A DNA stretch of 42,148 bases from the NCBI GenBank assembly GCA_005893225.1, contig VBOT01000105.1, forward strand, positions 1-42,148, read 5' to 3'. Below are positions 32,834-41,832 of the stretch, piece by piece. Positions within the stretch are counted from its first letter, which is position 1; every line of letters starts with the position of its first letter. A program made the position numbers and the translations under genes. Source of the DNA: Candidatus Eiseniibacteriota bacterium (GTDB lineage: Bacteria > Eisenbacteria > RBG-16-71-46). Below the pieces are notes generated by a model, which saw only the letters and a list, made by a program, of their open reading frames with translations, was not told the DNA's origin and ran no database searches.

Positions 32834-33726
32834 TTCCTCTTGACCGCGTGGCCGCCGAACTCGGCCCGCAGCGCGGCGATCACGCGGTCGCGAAACGAGT
32901 CTTCCTGGCGGGACCGGAAGCGCGAGAAGAGCGCGAGCGCCAGGGCCGGCGCGGGGACGCCGCGATCGATCGCCTCCAGCACCGTCCAGCGCCCCTCCCC
33001 CGAGTCCTCAACGAAGCCGCGGATGTGATCGAGGCCGGGGTCCTTCTCGAACGCCCGCTCGGCCAGCTCGAGAAGCCACGAGCGCACCACGCTGCCGCGG
33101 TTCCAGAGCCGCGCCAGCCCGGCCAGGTCGTAGCGGTAGTCGCTCGACCTCAGGATCTCGAAGCCCTCGCCATAGGCCTGCATCATCCCGTACTCGATTC
33201 CGTTGTGAACCATCTTGGCGAAATGCCCGGCCCCCGGAGGGCCGACGTGGAGCCAGCCGCCCTCGGGCGCCAGAGCATCGAGCACGGGCCCGAGAACCTC
33301 GATCGCTGCCTTCTCTCCCCCGACCATCAGGCAATACCCGAGCTCCAGGCCCCAGATCCCCCCCGATGTCCCCGCGTCCACGAATTGCAGGCCCGCCGCC
33401 GCGAGTCGCTCGGCCCGGCGTCGCGAGTCGCGGTAGTTCGAGTTCCCGCCGTCGATCACGAGGTCTCCGGGCGCGAGCCGGGGCAGCAGCCGGTCGATGA
33501 GCTCGTCGACCGGGGGTCCGGCCGGGATCATCGCCCAGACGGCGCGCGGCGGGGACAGGGCTCGCGTCAGGTCCTCGAGAGCGGGAGCCGCGACGGCCCC
33601 CTGGCGCTCGACCTCCTGCACCCTTTCGGGCGAGCGGTCGTAGGCCACCACGCGATGGCCCGCGTGCAGGAGGCGCAGGGTCATGTTGAAGCCCATCCGA
33701 CCCAGACCCACGAACCCGAGTTCCAA
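32830..33726 (-). CDS. gnd: 6-phosphogluconate dehydrogenase, short decarboxylating type
   Basis: A 298-residue enzyme that oxidatively decarboxylates 6-phosphogluconate to ribulose 5-phosphate. Nucleotide loop GFVGLGRMG, then DGGNSNYRDS, the signature GTSGGIWGLELGYCLMVGG, and the catalytic Lys in GHFAKMVHNGIEYGMM. It is the short form (~300 residues, GndA/YqeC type), often NAD-preferring, rather than the ~470-residue NADP form. The TTG at 33726 is chosen because it gives ELGFVGLGRMG and has GGAG 6 bases upstream; a longer frame to 33783 lacks support. First gene of gnd-zwf-pgl. Confidence 0.93.
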   Translation of the reverse strand: MELGFVGLGRMGFNMTLRLLHAGHRVVAYDRSPERVQEVERQGAVAAPALEDLTRALSPPRAVWAMIPAGPPVDELIDRLLPRLAPGDLVIDGGNSNYRDSRRRAERLAAAGLQFVDAGTSGGIWGLELGYCLMVGGEKAAIEVLGPVLDALAPEGGWLHVGPPGAGHFAKMVHNGIEYGMMQAYGEGFEILRSSDYRYDLAGLARLWNRGSVVRSWLLELAERAFEKDPGLDHIRGFVEDSGEGRWTVLEAIDRGVPAPALALALFSRFRSRQEDSFRDRVIAALRAEFGGHAVKRK

Positions 33727-34187
33727 TGGAAGCTCCCTCTCCGGACTGCCCGGCGCGTTCTGCCTGCGCCAGCCCGCCCGCACCGACTCGCCGGGCTCGA
33801 GGCCGACCGCAGGAAATCCCGTGAAGCCAGGTCGGTGCGCCTCAGATCCAGGATCGATGGTCAGCGCGTGACCCTAACGCGGCGGCCGAGCGAGCGGCAA
33901 CTGAGCGCCGGGCCGGTGAAGATTGAGGCGGGCGCGGCCCGACCCACCTCGTGCAAAGTGCCCGGCCCGCGAGGGCCCTCGCCGGCCGTTCTCCCTCCCG
34001 GCTTCGAGCCGCCTGCGTAGGTCCATTCACCCCAACGCCGTCCGCAGTGGCAAGTCAGGAAACACGAAACCCGCGGTCGCGCCGTCGCGGACGGCTGCCG
34101 CCGAGCCCCGTGATTGCATCCCGATCGGACTTGGCACGGGCGTTGCGGTCCCAACCACCGTCTGGTGCGCAAATCCCCGGAGAGAGC
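33727..34187. other. Gene-free divergent region between gnd and the GAF-GGDEF gene
   Basis: A 461-base stretch with no credible gene. It holds a 14-base palindrome GCGAGGGCCCTCGC (33969-33982) and, at its right end, a sigma-54-type promoter (34131-34147). The promoter of the gnd operon should lie near 33750-33900 but I cannot point to it. Some of the space upstream of the sigma-54 site could bind an enhancer-binding protein; the palindrome is 150 bases upstream, a usual distance. Confidence 0.4.
34131..34147 (+). promoter_or_regulatory. Sigma-54 (RpoN) -24/-12 promoter
   Basis: TTGGCACGGGCGTTGCG matches the RpoN consensus YTGGCACGRNNNTTGCW at all fixed positions except the last W. The GG at 34133-34134 and the GC at 34145-34146 are ten bases apart, as required. 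It lies about 40 bases upstream of the ATG at 34188, so transcription would start near 34158. In a GC-rich genome this is a strong but not certain match. Confidence 0.6.
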
Positions 34188-35228
34188 ATGAACCATTCGC
34201 AGGAAAAGGCGACCCAGGCGCTCATCGAGCTGGGTGATCCGGCCGAGCGTCAGACACGGACCGAGTTGCTCGACCGTGCATTGCGCACGGCCCTCATCCT
34301 GCTGGATGCCGACGCCGCCGTCATCCAGACCTCCTCGAGTCGGCGCGGCGAGCGCCTGGCGCTTCACGCCGGAAGCTCGGTGCCGGCAACGCTGCGGCCG
34401 CACCCCGAAGGCAGCGAGGTGGTCCGCAGTCTGATCGAGGCCTGGCAGCCGGTGATGCTGGACGACCTGTCGGATGCTCCGCCGATCGCCACCGCCGACG
34501 GCTGCCCGGGCGTCGACCCGGGGCCGGTGCTCTTCACCCCCCTGCGCCAGCGCAATCTCGCTCCCGCTTACGTCGCCCTCTACCGGCGGCGCGGTCGCGC
34601 CCGGTTCACGCTCAACGACTGCCGCTTGATGCTGCTGGTCGCCGCGTGGCTGAGCGCGGCGCTCGAAAATCTCCGTCTCTCGACCGGAGTCGAGAAGCTC
34701 GCGGTCACCGACGACCTCACCGAGGTCTACAATTCCAGGTTCCTGAAGTCGGCGCTCCACCGGGAGCTGCGCCGCGCGAGCCGGTTTGGCCACGAGCTGT
34801 CCGTGGCCCTGATCGACATCGACAATCTCAAGACCTACAACGATCAGCACGGTGAGCTGCGCGGCAGCCTGCTGCTCAGAGAGGTGGCCTCGGTGCTGGC
34901 GCAGCAGGTGCGCTCGTTCGACGTCCTGGCCAGGCACGGCGAGGACTCCTTCCTCCTGATCCTGCCCGAGACCGGCTGCGACGGCGCGGTCGAGGTCTCG
35001 GAGCGCGCGCGCGCGGCGGTCGAGCGACAGGCGTTCTCGCTCAGCGCCGCCGGCGATGTCACGGTGAGCCTCGGAGTGGCGGCATTTCCACGTGACGCCG
35101 CTAACCTCCGCGACTTCCTGGCCGCGGCCGATCGCGCCCTCGCCCGCGCCAAGCAGCGAGGACGAAACTGCGTCGCCACGCTGGTCCGGCAGTCCGCTGA
35201 CGGAGCGATCAAGCGACTGACCGGTTGA
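34188..35228 (+). CDS. GAF-GGDEF protein with degenerate diguanylate cyclase site
   Basis: A 346-residue soluble protein. Residues ~20-165 look like a GAF sensor domain (LILLDADAAVIQTSS to FTLNDCRLMLLVAAWLSAALEN). LAVTDDLTEVYNSRFL opens the GGDEF domain (170-340), with the metal-binding DIDNLKTYND. The signature loop reads RHGEDSF (residues 249-255) where active enzymes have RxGGDEF, and GELRGS replaces GHxxGD. This suggests no diguanylate cyclase activity; it may bind nucleotides or partners instead. The ATG at 34188 has GGAG 6 bases upstream and a sigma-54 promoter before it. It converges on an MFS gene. Confidence 0.85.
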   Translation: MNHSQEKATQALIELGDPAERQTRTELLDRALRTALILLDADAAVIQTSSSRRGERLALHAGSSVPATLRPHPEGSEVVRSLIEAWQPVMLDDLSDAPPIATADGCPGVDPGPVLFTPLRQRNLAPAYVALYRRRGRARFTLNDCRLMLLVAAWLSAALENLRLSTGVEKLAVTDDLTEVYNSRFLKSALHRELRRASRFGHELSVALIDIDNLKTYNDQHGELRGSLLLREVASVLAQQVRSFDVLARHGEDSFLLILPETGCDGAVEVSERARAAVERQAFSLSAAGDVTVSLGVAAFPRDAANLRDFLAAADRALARAKQRGRNCVATLVRQSADGAIKRLTG

Positions 35229-35240
35229 CCCGCCGGCCCG

Positions 35241-35257
35241 CCCCGCACGGTGCGGGG
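35241..35257. terminator. Hairpin between convergent genes
   Basis: CCCCGCA (35241-35247) pairs with TGCGGGG (35251-35257) over a 3-base loop. It lies 12 bases after the GAF-GGDEF stop and 18 bases after the MFS stop on the other strand. No T tract. Likely shared terminator. Confidence 0.5.
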
Positions 35258-35275
35258 GGATGATCGGTAGGAACC

Positions 35276-36454
35276 TCAGGGCTCCGCGACCACGGCCGCC
35301 GTCCCGGCCGCGGCCAGCCCCATCTTCGGCAGGGCGATGGCGCACAGGAGCCCCGCCCCGAGCAGCGTCGTGAGCGCCAGGAGGGCGTTTTCGAGCCCAC
35401 GCGCGTCCGCCAGGGCGCCGGTCGGGCCGACCATCAGCACGCCGAGACCCCACGCGAATCCCATGAGCAGGCTCGAGATGGTGGAGGCATGGCGCGGCGA
35501 GAGCTCCTGCCCGATCACGACGTTCACCGGCAGCGATCCCTGGAGCATCAGGTTCCCGAGCGCCAGGCAGACCACTCCCGGCCCGGTGGGAAGCAGCAGG
35601 AACGCCACGAAGAGCGGCAGCGCCCCGAGGAAGGAGCGAATCACCACGCCTCGCCCGCCCCAGCGCTCCGCGATCCAGCCGCCGAGGAGCCCTCCCACCG
35701 CCCCGGCCCCGAGATAGGCGCTCAGGGCAAGGCCTCCGCTCTGGACCGAGAGCCCCCGCCGGTGGAGAAGGATGGGAAGGAAGGTCATGAATCCGAACGA
35801 CACCGCGGAGCGGAACACGACGGCGAAGTAGAGCATGGCGAGCGGGCGCCACACGGGCCTGAGCTCGGAGAACGCCGGCCGCTCGCGGTGGAAGCGGGCC
35901 GCCGGCGGCACGCGGGCGAACCAGGCGATCAGCACCGCCGAGACCACGAGCCCCGGCAGCGCCCCGAGCCAGGTGCGCTCGAGACCGAGCGCCCCGGCCA
36001 TCGCGGCCGCGAAGAGGGGGCCGATCGAGAACCCGATCGTGCCGCCGGTCACGAAGGTCGACATGGCCAGCGCGCGGCGCTCCGAGAGCCCGCTGGCCAG
36101 CACCGCCGCCTGGGGATGGAATGCCGCCGCGCCGATCCCGCCCAGCATCACGATCGCCGCGAGCCCGCCGAAGCTCGGCGCCAGCCCCACCGAGCTCAGG
36201 AACACCGCCGCGACCAGCGGCCCGAATGCCACGAACCAGGGGCGGGAGAGCCGGTCGGAGAGCCAGCCGAAGAGCGGCTGAGAGAGCGAGGAGGCGAGCG
36301 AGGAGAGCGCCACCAGCGTGCCGACCTGGGTGAGGCTCAGGTGCAGCTTGACGATGAGAAGCGGGATGAGGGGAGTGACGAAGCTCGAGTACGCGTCGAT
36401 GGTGAGGTGCGCGGCGGAGACGAGGAGGAGCCGCGGGTGCAGGCGGGAAGGCAT
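35276..36454 (-). CDS. MFS transporter, fosmidomycin-resistance (Fsr)-like
   Basis: A 392-residue transporter with about twelve membrane helices. The opening AAHLTIDAYSSFVTPLIPLL is typical of Fsr-like major facilitator proteins, and the TM2-3 loop FGWLSDRLSRPW is the MFS motif A variant. These are drug or small-molecule exporters; the substrate cannot be read from the sequence. Start ATG 36454. It lies 75 bases after the flippase start region on the same strand order (flippase is downstream), with a hairpin near the flippase end. Confidence 0.82.
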   Translation of the reverse strand: MPSRLHPRLLLVSAAHLTIDAYSSFVTPLIPLLIVKLHLSLTQVGTLVALSSLASSLSQPLFGWLSDRLSRPWFVAFGPLVAAVFLSSVGLAPSFGGLAAIVMLGGIGAAAFHPQAAVLASGLSERRALAMSTFVTGGTIGFSIGPLFAAAMAGALGLERTWLGALPGLVVSAVLIAWFARVPPAARFHRERPAFSELRPVWRPLAMLYFAVVFRSAVSFGFMTFLPILLHRRGLSVQSGGLALSAYLGAGAVGGLLGGWIAERWGGRGVVIRSFLGALPLFVAFLLLPTGPGVVCLALGNLMLQGSLPVNVVIGQELSPRHASTISSLLMGFAWGLGVLMVGPTGALADARGLENALLALTTLLGAGLLCAIALPKMGLAAAGTAAVVAEP

Positions 36455-36482
36455 TGCGCGAGAGACGATAGCATACGGTGCA

Positions 36483-36510
36483 GGCGTCCGGACCCGAGCG
36501 TGCGGACGCC
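36483..36510 (-). terminator. Hairpin after the flippase gene
   Basis: GGCGTCCG (36483-36490) pairs with CGGACGCC (36503-36510). On the minus strand it starts 20 bases past the flippase stop, ahead of the MFS start. No T tract. It may separate the two transcripts or sit in the MFS leader. Confidence 0.45.
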
Positions 36511-36529
36511 CGCGCCCTCGCCGTGATGT

Positions 36530-38044
36530 CTAGGTGCGCCGCTCGCCTCGCAGGCTCGCCCGCAGGGCCGCGGGGAGGATCTCCTGCACCAGCTCGGCGT
36601 CCTGGCGGCCGAGCGCCCCGAGCGCCACCAGCGCCAGGATGTAGGCGGCCATCGCGAACGTCCCCATCAGCGCGATCCCCCAGGCGCCGCCCGGATCGAG
36701 CGGCGAGAGCAGCACCATCGTCGCCGCCGCTATCCCCCCGGCGATCAGCGGGGCCCGCGCCACGCCGAACAGGCCGATGCGCGGCACCGAACGCCCGAAC
36801 GCCATGTACATGAGCGCGAAGCTCAGCGCCTCGCTCGCCACGGTGGTCGCCGAGGCGCCGAGGTACGAGAAGTAGGGGATCAGCGTCAGGTTGATGGCCA
36901 CGTTGAAGAGGGCCGTGATGGCAACCGCCCGCGCGCTCACCGACTGGCGCCGCTGGGCCGCGAGCAGGTGGAGCATGGTGTCGGCCATGAAGGCCCCCGG
37001 AAGGGCCCAGATCAGGATGGCGAGCCCGGCGGCGGCGGGCGCGTAGTCCGGCCCCAGCACCAGCACGATGATCTCGCGCGCGCGGAAGGTGACGAACACC
37101 GCGACCCCGATCGTGAACATCAGGTGGAGGCGGAGCGACTTCCGGCACAGCACGCCCAGCGCCTCGGCCGGCCCGTCGGCGGCGCGCGCCATGATCGGGA
37201 ACAGCACCGACCGGTACGCGGCCGAGAGCAGCACGAACGCCTCGAAGAAGCGGTAGATCCCGCCGTAGAGCCCCACCGCCGACTCGCCCTTGATGGCGTG
37301 GAGCAGCACCGAGTCGATGCGGAAGTACACCACGATGAACACACCCGAGAGCGCGAGCGGGGCCGCCTCGCGGAGGAGCGCGAGATAGCCGAGGAGCGGG
37401 GCTGGCGGCGCCGTGCTATCGGCGTCACGTGCCGCCTCGTCCGGGGCAGCGGCGCGCCAGAGATCGCGGGACGTGACCAGGGCGACGCCCAGGTGCACGG
37501 TGGCCGCCGCCAGGTAGGCGAGGGCGCCGCCCATCGCGCCGGCGCGGGAGAACACCAGCACCACCCCCACCGCCAGGGCGGTGGCGCTCTGGGCCACCAC
37601 CGACATTCCGGCCACGCCGGCGCGGTTCCCCGACTTGAGCAGGTTCTCGAACAGCAGCGCCGCCGAGTTCAGGAGCATCGCAACGGTGAAGACCGCGGTG
37701 AGCGCCAGCACGTCCGGGGAGGATCGCGTTGCGACCGAGGTCCCCAGGGTGACGAGCAGCGTGACAAGGGCGAGACCCAGCTTCAGCACCAGGCCGCGGC
37801 CGAGGAGTGCGCGGGTGTAGCGGGGAGCGCGCGAGGTCTCGCGCACGATCAATGTGCTCACCCCGAAGTCCGCGATCACGCTGAAGAGCAGGGTGAAGGA
37901 CATCGCGAAGGTGTAGCGACCGAACTGCTCCACCCCGAGCCGGCGCGCCAGGATCAGGTAGAAGACGAAGTCCAGCACCTTGGCCGAGAGGAGTCCCCCG
38001 AGCAGGCGGGTCGTGCTGCGGGCGACGGTCCTGGCGGTGCTCAC
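36530..38044 (-). CDS. Polysaccharide biosynthesis flippase (Wzx/MATE-like)
   Basis: A 504-residue membrane protein with about fourteen helices. The N-terminus (LLGGLLSAKVLDFVFYLILARRLGVEQFGRYTFAMS, quoted in parts: SAKVLDFVFYLILAR and LGVEQFGRY) is the classic polysaccharide-flippase opening. These proteins turn lipid-linked oligosaccharides across the inner membrane for O-antigen or exopolysaccharide assembly. The GTG at 38044 (protein STARTVARSTTRLL) is chosen; the frame continues upstream but is Pro/Ala/Arg-rich and looks non-coding. GGAG lies 11 bases upstream, a loose fit. No other glycan genes adjoin it. Confidence 0.85.
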   Translation of the reverse strand: MSTARTVARSTTRLLGGLLSAKVLDFVFYLILARRLGVEQFGRYTFAMSFTLLFSVIADFGVSTLIVRETSRAPRYTRALLGRGLVLKLGLALVTLLVTLGTSVATRSSPDVLALTAVFTVAMLLNSAALLFENLLKSGNRAGVAGMSVVAQSATALAVGVVLVFSRAGAMGGALAYLAAATVHLGVALVTSRDLWRAAAPDEAARDADSTAPPAPLLGYLALLREAAPLALSGVFIVVYFRIDSVLLHAIKGESAVGLYGGIYRFFEAFVLLSAAYRSVLFPIMARAADGPAEALGVLCRKSLRLHLMFTIGVAVFVTFRAREIIVLVLGPDYAPAAAGLAILIWALPGAFMADTMLHLLAAQRRQSVSARAVAITALFNVAINLTLIPYFSYLGASATTVASEALSFALMYMAFGRSVPRIGLFGVARAPLIAGGIAAATMVLLSPLDPGGAWGIALMGTFAMAAYILALVALGALGRQDAELVQEILPAALRASLRGERRT

Positions 38045-38474
38045 GCGGTAGCGCTCCCCGGGGTCGAGGCAGGGCCCGGAACGCCGGCCGTTCCTGGCCC
38101 GGAATGAGCCACACCCCGCGGCAGGACCGCCGTCGGAAAGCGCTTCAATCGATTGGTGGGCATGACGGGTCGATGAGGTTGTCGGTCGATTCCCACCACG
38201 GATCGAGCCCAATCTGACGCTGATGGGGCTGGCGCCGGGCGGGAGGTACGCTTGGAAACGCGGCCCGGCGAACGCCGCGGGGCCCGTCCGCGTCCGACCT
38301 CGGGGCGGACGGGGCGGTGCGGGCGGGGGCGCGGGCGCCGACCGAGCCGCGGCGGAATCGGCAGAAGACATGACGGGGGCTCAAAATGACCGACATCACC
38401 GGCCGATCCTCGATCATCGGAAGGAACGGCGTTTCGTCGGCCGAGCCCGGTAGAAGCTTCGGGTCCAACCGGCA
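38045..38474. other. Gene-free divergent region between the flippase and acs genes
   Basis: A 430-base stretch with no credible gene. It contains TGGTGGG (38154-38160) and its inverse CCCACCA (38192-38198), which could be an operator. A very GC-rich block lies at about 38260-38350. Promoters for both genes must be here but no clear boxes are seen. Frames that extend acs or the flippase into this region are compositional shadows; an in-frame TAG lies just before the acs ATG. Confidence 0.4.
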
Positions 38475-40254
38475 ATGTCGGCTATCTCGGAAAAGGTGCT
38501 CACCATCGATGCTCTGCTCAAGGAGCATCGCGTCATCGAACCCGCCTCGACGTTCCGTGCTCGCACCCTGGTCAAGGATGCTCGCGTCTACGAGGAGGCC
38601 GATCGCGATTTCGAGGGCTTCTGGGCGCGCGAGGCCCGAACGGCTGCACTGGTCCCGCCGCTGGAGCCGTGTCTGCAAGTGGGATCCACCCTGGGTCAAG
38701 TGGTTCCTGGGGGGCCGCCTCAATGCCGCCTACAACTGCCTGGACCGGCACGTGGCCACTCATCCGGAGCGCGTGGCCTACTTCTGGGAAGGCGAGCCCG
38801 GGGACACCCGCCGTCTCACCTATCGCGATCTCCACGCTGAGGTCGGCAGGTTCGCGAATGCCCTGAGAAAGCTCGGCGTGCGCCGCGGCGACCGGGTCGC
38901 GATCTACCTGGGAATGGTCCCCGAGCTACCGGTCGCGATGCTGGCGTGCGCCAGGATCGGCACCGTCCACTCCGTGGTGTTCGGCGGCTTCGCCGCGGAC
39001 GCGCTTCGGGACCGGATCGACGACGCCGATGCGGAGATCGTGATCACCGCCGACGGGGCCTGGCGCCGCGGAAAGATCGTGCCTCTCAAGGCGAGCGCCG
39101 ACGAGGCCGTGAAGGTATGCCCGAGCATCCGTGCGGTCGTGGTGGTGCGCCGGACAGGCGAGACGGTGCCGATGACGCCGGGCCGCGACCTCTGGTACCA
39201 CGACCTCGTCGAGGGCGAGACGAGCGAGTGTTCGCCCGAGGAGATGGACGCCGAGGACCCGCTCTACATCCTCTACACCTCGGGCACGACGGGGAAGCCC
39301 AAGGGGATCCTCCACACCACCGGCGGCTACCTGCTCGGCGTGTCCACAACCCATCGCCTCATCTTCGACATCCATCCCGAGGAGGACATCTACTGGTGCG
39401 CCGCGGACATCGGCTGGGTCACCGGCCACTCGTACATCGTGTACGGCCCGCTCGCCAACGGCACGACCAGCATCCTCTACGAGGGCGCGCCCGATTACCC
39501 CGACAAGGATCGCTGGTGGTCGATCGCCGAGAAGTACCGGGCCACGATCCTCTACACCGCGCCCACGGCGATCCGTGCCTTCATGAAGTGGGGCCCTGGA
39601 TATCCGGCTCGACACGACCTCTCGTCGCTGAGGCTCCTGGGGACCGTGGGCGAGCCGATCAATCCCGTCGCCGCCAACCAGGGCGGCTATCTGGTGCTCC
39701 GGCGCCCCTGGCCGGCCCAGTTCCGGACCATCTACGGCAGCCCCGAGCGCTACGTCGAGCAGTACTTCTCGAAGTTCGGCAAGGGGATCTACGTCACCGG
39801 GGACGGGGCCAAGCGCGACGACGACGGTGATTTCTGGCTGCTCGGCCGGATCGACGACGTGATGAATGTCGCCGGGCACCGGCTTTCGACGTTCGAGATC
39901 GAGTCGGCGCTGGTCGACCACCGGGCGGTGGCCGAATCCGCGGTGGTGTCGCGGCCCGACCCGGACGTCGGCGAGGCCATCGTGGCGTTCGTGACCCTCA
40001 AGGCCGGGGTGAACGGAGACGAGAAGCTGATCGCCGAGCTCCGCGAGCACGTCGCCAAGAAGATCGGCAAGCTCGCGCGTCCGCACGCCATCGTGCTCAG
40101 CGCCGATCTCCCCAAGACCCGCTCGGGGAAGATCCTGCGCCGGCTGCTTCGGGATGTGGCCCGCGGCAGGGCACTCGGGGACGTGACCACCCTCGCGAAC
40201 GCCGAGGTGGTCGAGGAGATCCGTAGTCTCGCCAAGACCCGGCACGAGGAGTGA
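38475..40254 (+). CDS. acs: Acetyl-CoA synthetase (frameshifted near the 5' end)
   Basis: An AMP-forming acetate-CoA ligase of ~592 residues once the frame is repaired. From ATG 38475 the first frame reads [17 protein letters not shown] and [11 protein letters not shown], the normal Acs N-terminus, until about 38639. The next frame continues [22 protein letters not shown] to the end. One extra A in the AA at 38639-38640 explains the break. The body has [11 protein letters not shown] (ATP loop), [13 protein letters not shown] and the C-terminal lysine motif [11 protein letters not shown] that is controlled by acetylation in many bacteria. It activates acetate, or perhaps propionate, in the cytoplasm. 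No clear SD. It faces a convergent MHS-family transporter. Confidence 0.85.
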
Positions 40255-40309
40255 GCCCGCCGCCGGGTGCGCGCGTGCCCCATCAATTGAAGTGCCGGGA
40301 ATGAAACCA

Positions 40310-40352
40310 GGGATGCGATCCGGCAGCGCCTGCGGAACGCATCCCGTGTTTT
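40310..40352. terminator. Terminator between acs and the MHS transporter
   Basis: GGGATGCG (40310-40317) pairs with CGCATCCC (40338-40345), with further pairing possible in the loop. GTGTTTTC follows on the plus strand and CTGGTTTC on the minus strand. It serves both convergent genes. The plus-strand T run touches the transporter stop codon at 40352. Confidence 0.65.
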
Positions 40353-41695
40353 CACGCGTGTCTGGGTGTCGCGAACGCCCCCTCCGGCGGCTCCGGCTTC
40401 CAGATGCTCATCGTGCGAGTCTCCCGCATCAGGAACAGGCAGAGCAGGAACGCGACGGCCGGGACGGCGATCGGATAGATCAGCGCCGAGCCCACGCTGC
40501 CGGTGCGCACGAACACCGAGGTCGTGATGATCGGCACGAGCCCGCCTCCCCATCCGTTGCCGATGTGATACGGCACCGATACCGAGGTGTACCGGATGCG
40601 GGCGGGGAAGAACTCGGCGAGGAAAGCCGCGATCGGGCCGTAGACCATCCCCACGTACGACACCAGGATCGCCACCACCAGGACGGCCATCGGGTAGTTG
40701 ATGCCGCCCGGCTCGGCGAACCTGCCGAGGGCCATATAGAGCGGATAGTACGTCAGGGCCGCGAGGAGGAAGCCGCCGAGGATGATGGGTTTGCGGCCGA
40801 TCTTGTCCGAGAGCCAGCCGAACAGCACCAGTGTGGGAGTGCCGATGAGCAGCCCTGCCCCCACGATCAGGCTCGAGGTCAGGACGTCCACCTTCTTCAC
40901 CGTCTGTAGGAAGTATAGGGCCCAGAACTGGCTCGAGTACCAGACGCAGCCCTCGCCGATCACCACGATGCTCGCGATCAGCACGTACTTCAGGTTGCTG
41001 CTGAGAAACGCCTCGCGCCAGGGATTGACCGCCGTCTGCCCCTTCGCCTTGATGGCCTGGAAGATCGGCGTCTCCTGGAGCTGCAGCCTGATGTAGATCG
41101 CGATCCCCACCAGCACGGCGGACAGCAGGAACGGGATCCGCCACCCCCACCTGCTGAAGGCCTCCGTCCCCATCCAGGTGCGGATCACCGCCAGCGACAC
41201 CACGATGCCCAGCGTGGGCGAGGTCTGGAGCCACCCGGTGTAGTAGCCGCGCTTCTCGTCCGACACGTGCTCGGCCACGTAGGTGATGGCCCCGCCGTAC
41301 TCGCCGCCCAGACAGAGCCCCTGGATGAGGCGGAGGAAGAACAGGATGAAGGCCGCCGAGAGGCCGATCTGCGCGTAGGTCGGGATCACCCCGATGAGCG
41401 CCGTCGAGAGGCCCATGCCTCCGAGGGTGATGAGGAAGGTGTACTTGCGCCCGACCAGATCGCCGAGCCAGCCGAAGAGAAAGGCCCCCAGCGGTCGGAT
41501 CAGGAAGCCGACCGAGAAGAGCGCGATGGTGCTGAGCAGCGCCGCGACCGGGTGCCTCTTCTCGAAGAACTGGACCGAGAGGATCGCCGCGAGACTCCCG
41601 AAGATGTAGAAATCGTACCACTCGATCACGTTCCCCGCCGCGGCGGCGACGACCACGCGGCGAAGTTCCTTGAGGGAGAGCTGAGGGCTATCCAT
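40352..41695 (-). CDS. MHS-family MFS transporter (metabolite:H+ symporter)
   Basis: A 447-residue twelve-helix transporter. The opening GNVIEWYDFYIFGSLAAIL is the hallmark of the MHS family (KgtP, ProP, ShiA and monocarboxylate permeases). Motif A is FGWLGDLVGRKYTFL, repeated in the second half as FGWLSDKIGRKPII. LRLIQGLCLGGEYGGA is also typical. It takes up an organic acid or osmolyte with protons; the facing acs gene suggests acetate or another monocarboxylate, but that is only context. ATG 41695 has GAGGTT 8 bases upstream. The longer frame upstream is a shadow of the solute-binding protein gene. Confidence 0.88.
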   Translation of the reverse strand: MDSPQLSLKELRRVVVAAAAGNVIEWYDFYIFGSLAAILSVQFFEKRHPVAALLSTIALFSVGFLIRPLGAFLFGWLGDLVGRKYTFLITLGGMGLSTALIGVIPTYAQIGLSAAFILFFLRLIQGLCLGGEYGGAITYVAEHVSDEKRGYYTGWLQTSPTLGIVVSLAVIRTWMGTEAFSRWGWRIPFLLSAVLVGIAIYIRLQLQETPIFQAIKAKGQTAVNPWREAFLSSNLKYVLIASIVVIGEGCVWYSSQFWALYFLQTVKKVDVLTSSLIVGAGLLIGTPTLVLFGWLSDKIGRKPIILGGFLLAALTYYPLYMALGRFAEPGGINYPMAVLVVAILVSYVGMVYGPIAAFLAEFFPARIRYTSVSVPYHIGNGWGGGLVPIITTSVFVRTGSVGSALIYPIAVPAVAFLLCLFLMRETRTMSIWKPEPPEGAFATPRHA

Positions 41696-41832
41696 GGGTG
41701 AACCTCGGATCGGCCGTGCGGTTGATGGGTTCCGGCCGGAACGACGCCCCTTCGACTGCGGGCGGACGTCCAGTCCGTCGAGTCGCCGCGTCGAGCCAAG
41801 CCATATGCGAACCAGGGCGCATGGGTGCTTCC

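Noticed and set aside
33861-37148. 1,095-codon minus-strand frame
   Set aside because: It covers the antisense of the GAF-GGDEF gene and a wrong frame of the MFS transporter and flippase; no coherent domain.
38386-38630. Long N-terminal extension of the second acs frame
   Set aside because: Serine/arginine-rich and unlike any Acs. The true N-terminus is in the neighbouring frame from 38475, so a frameshift explains it better.
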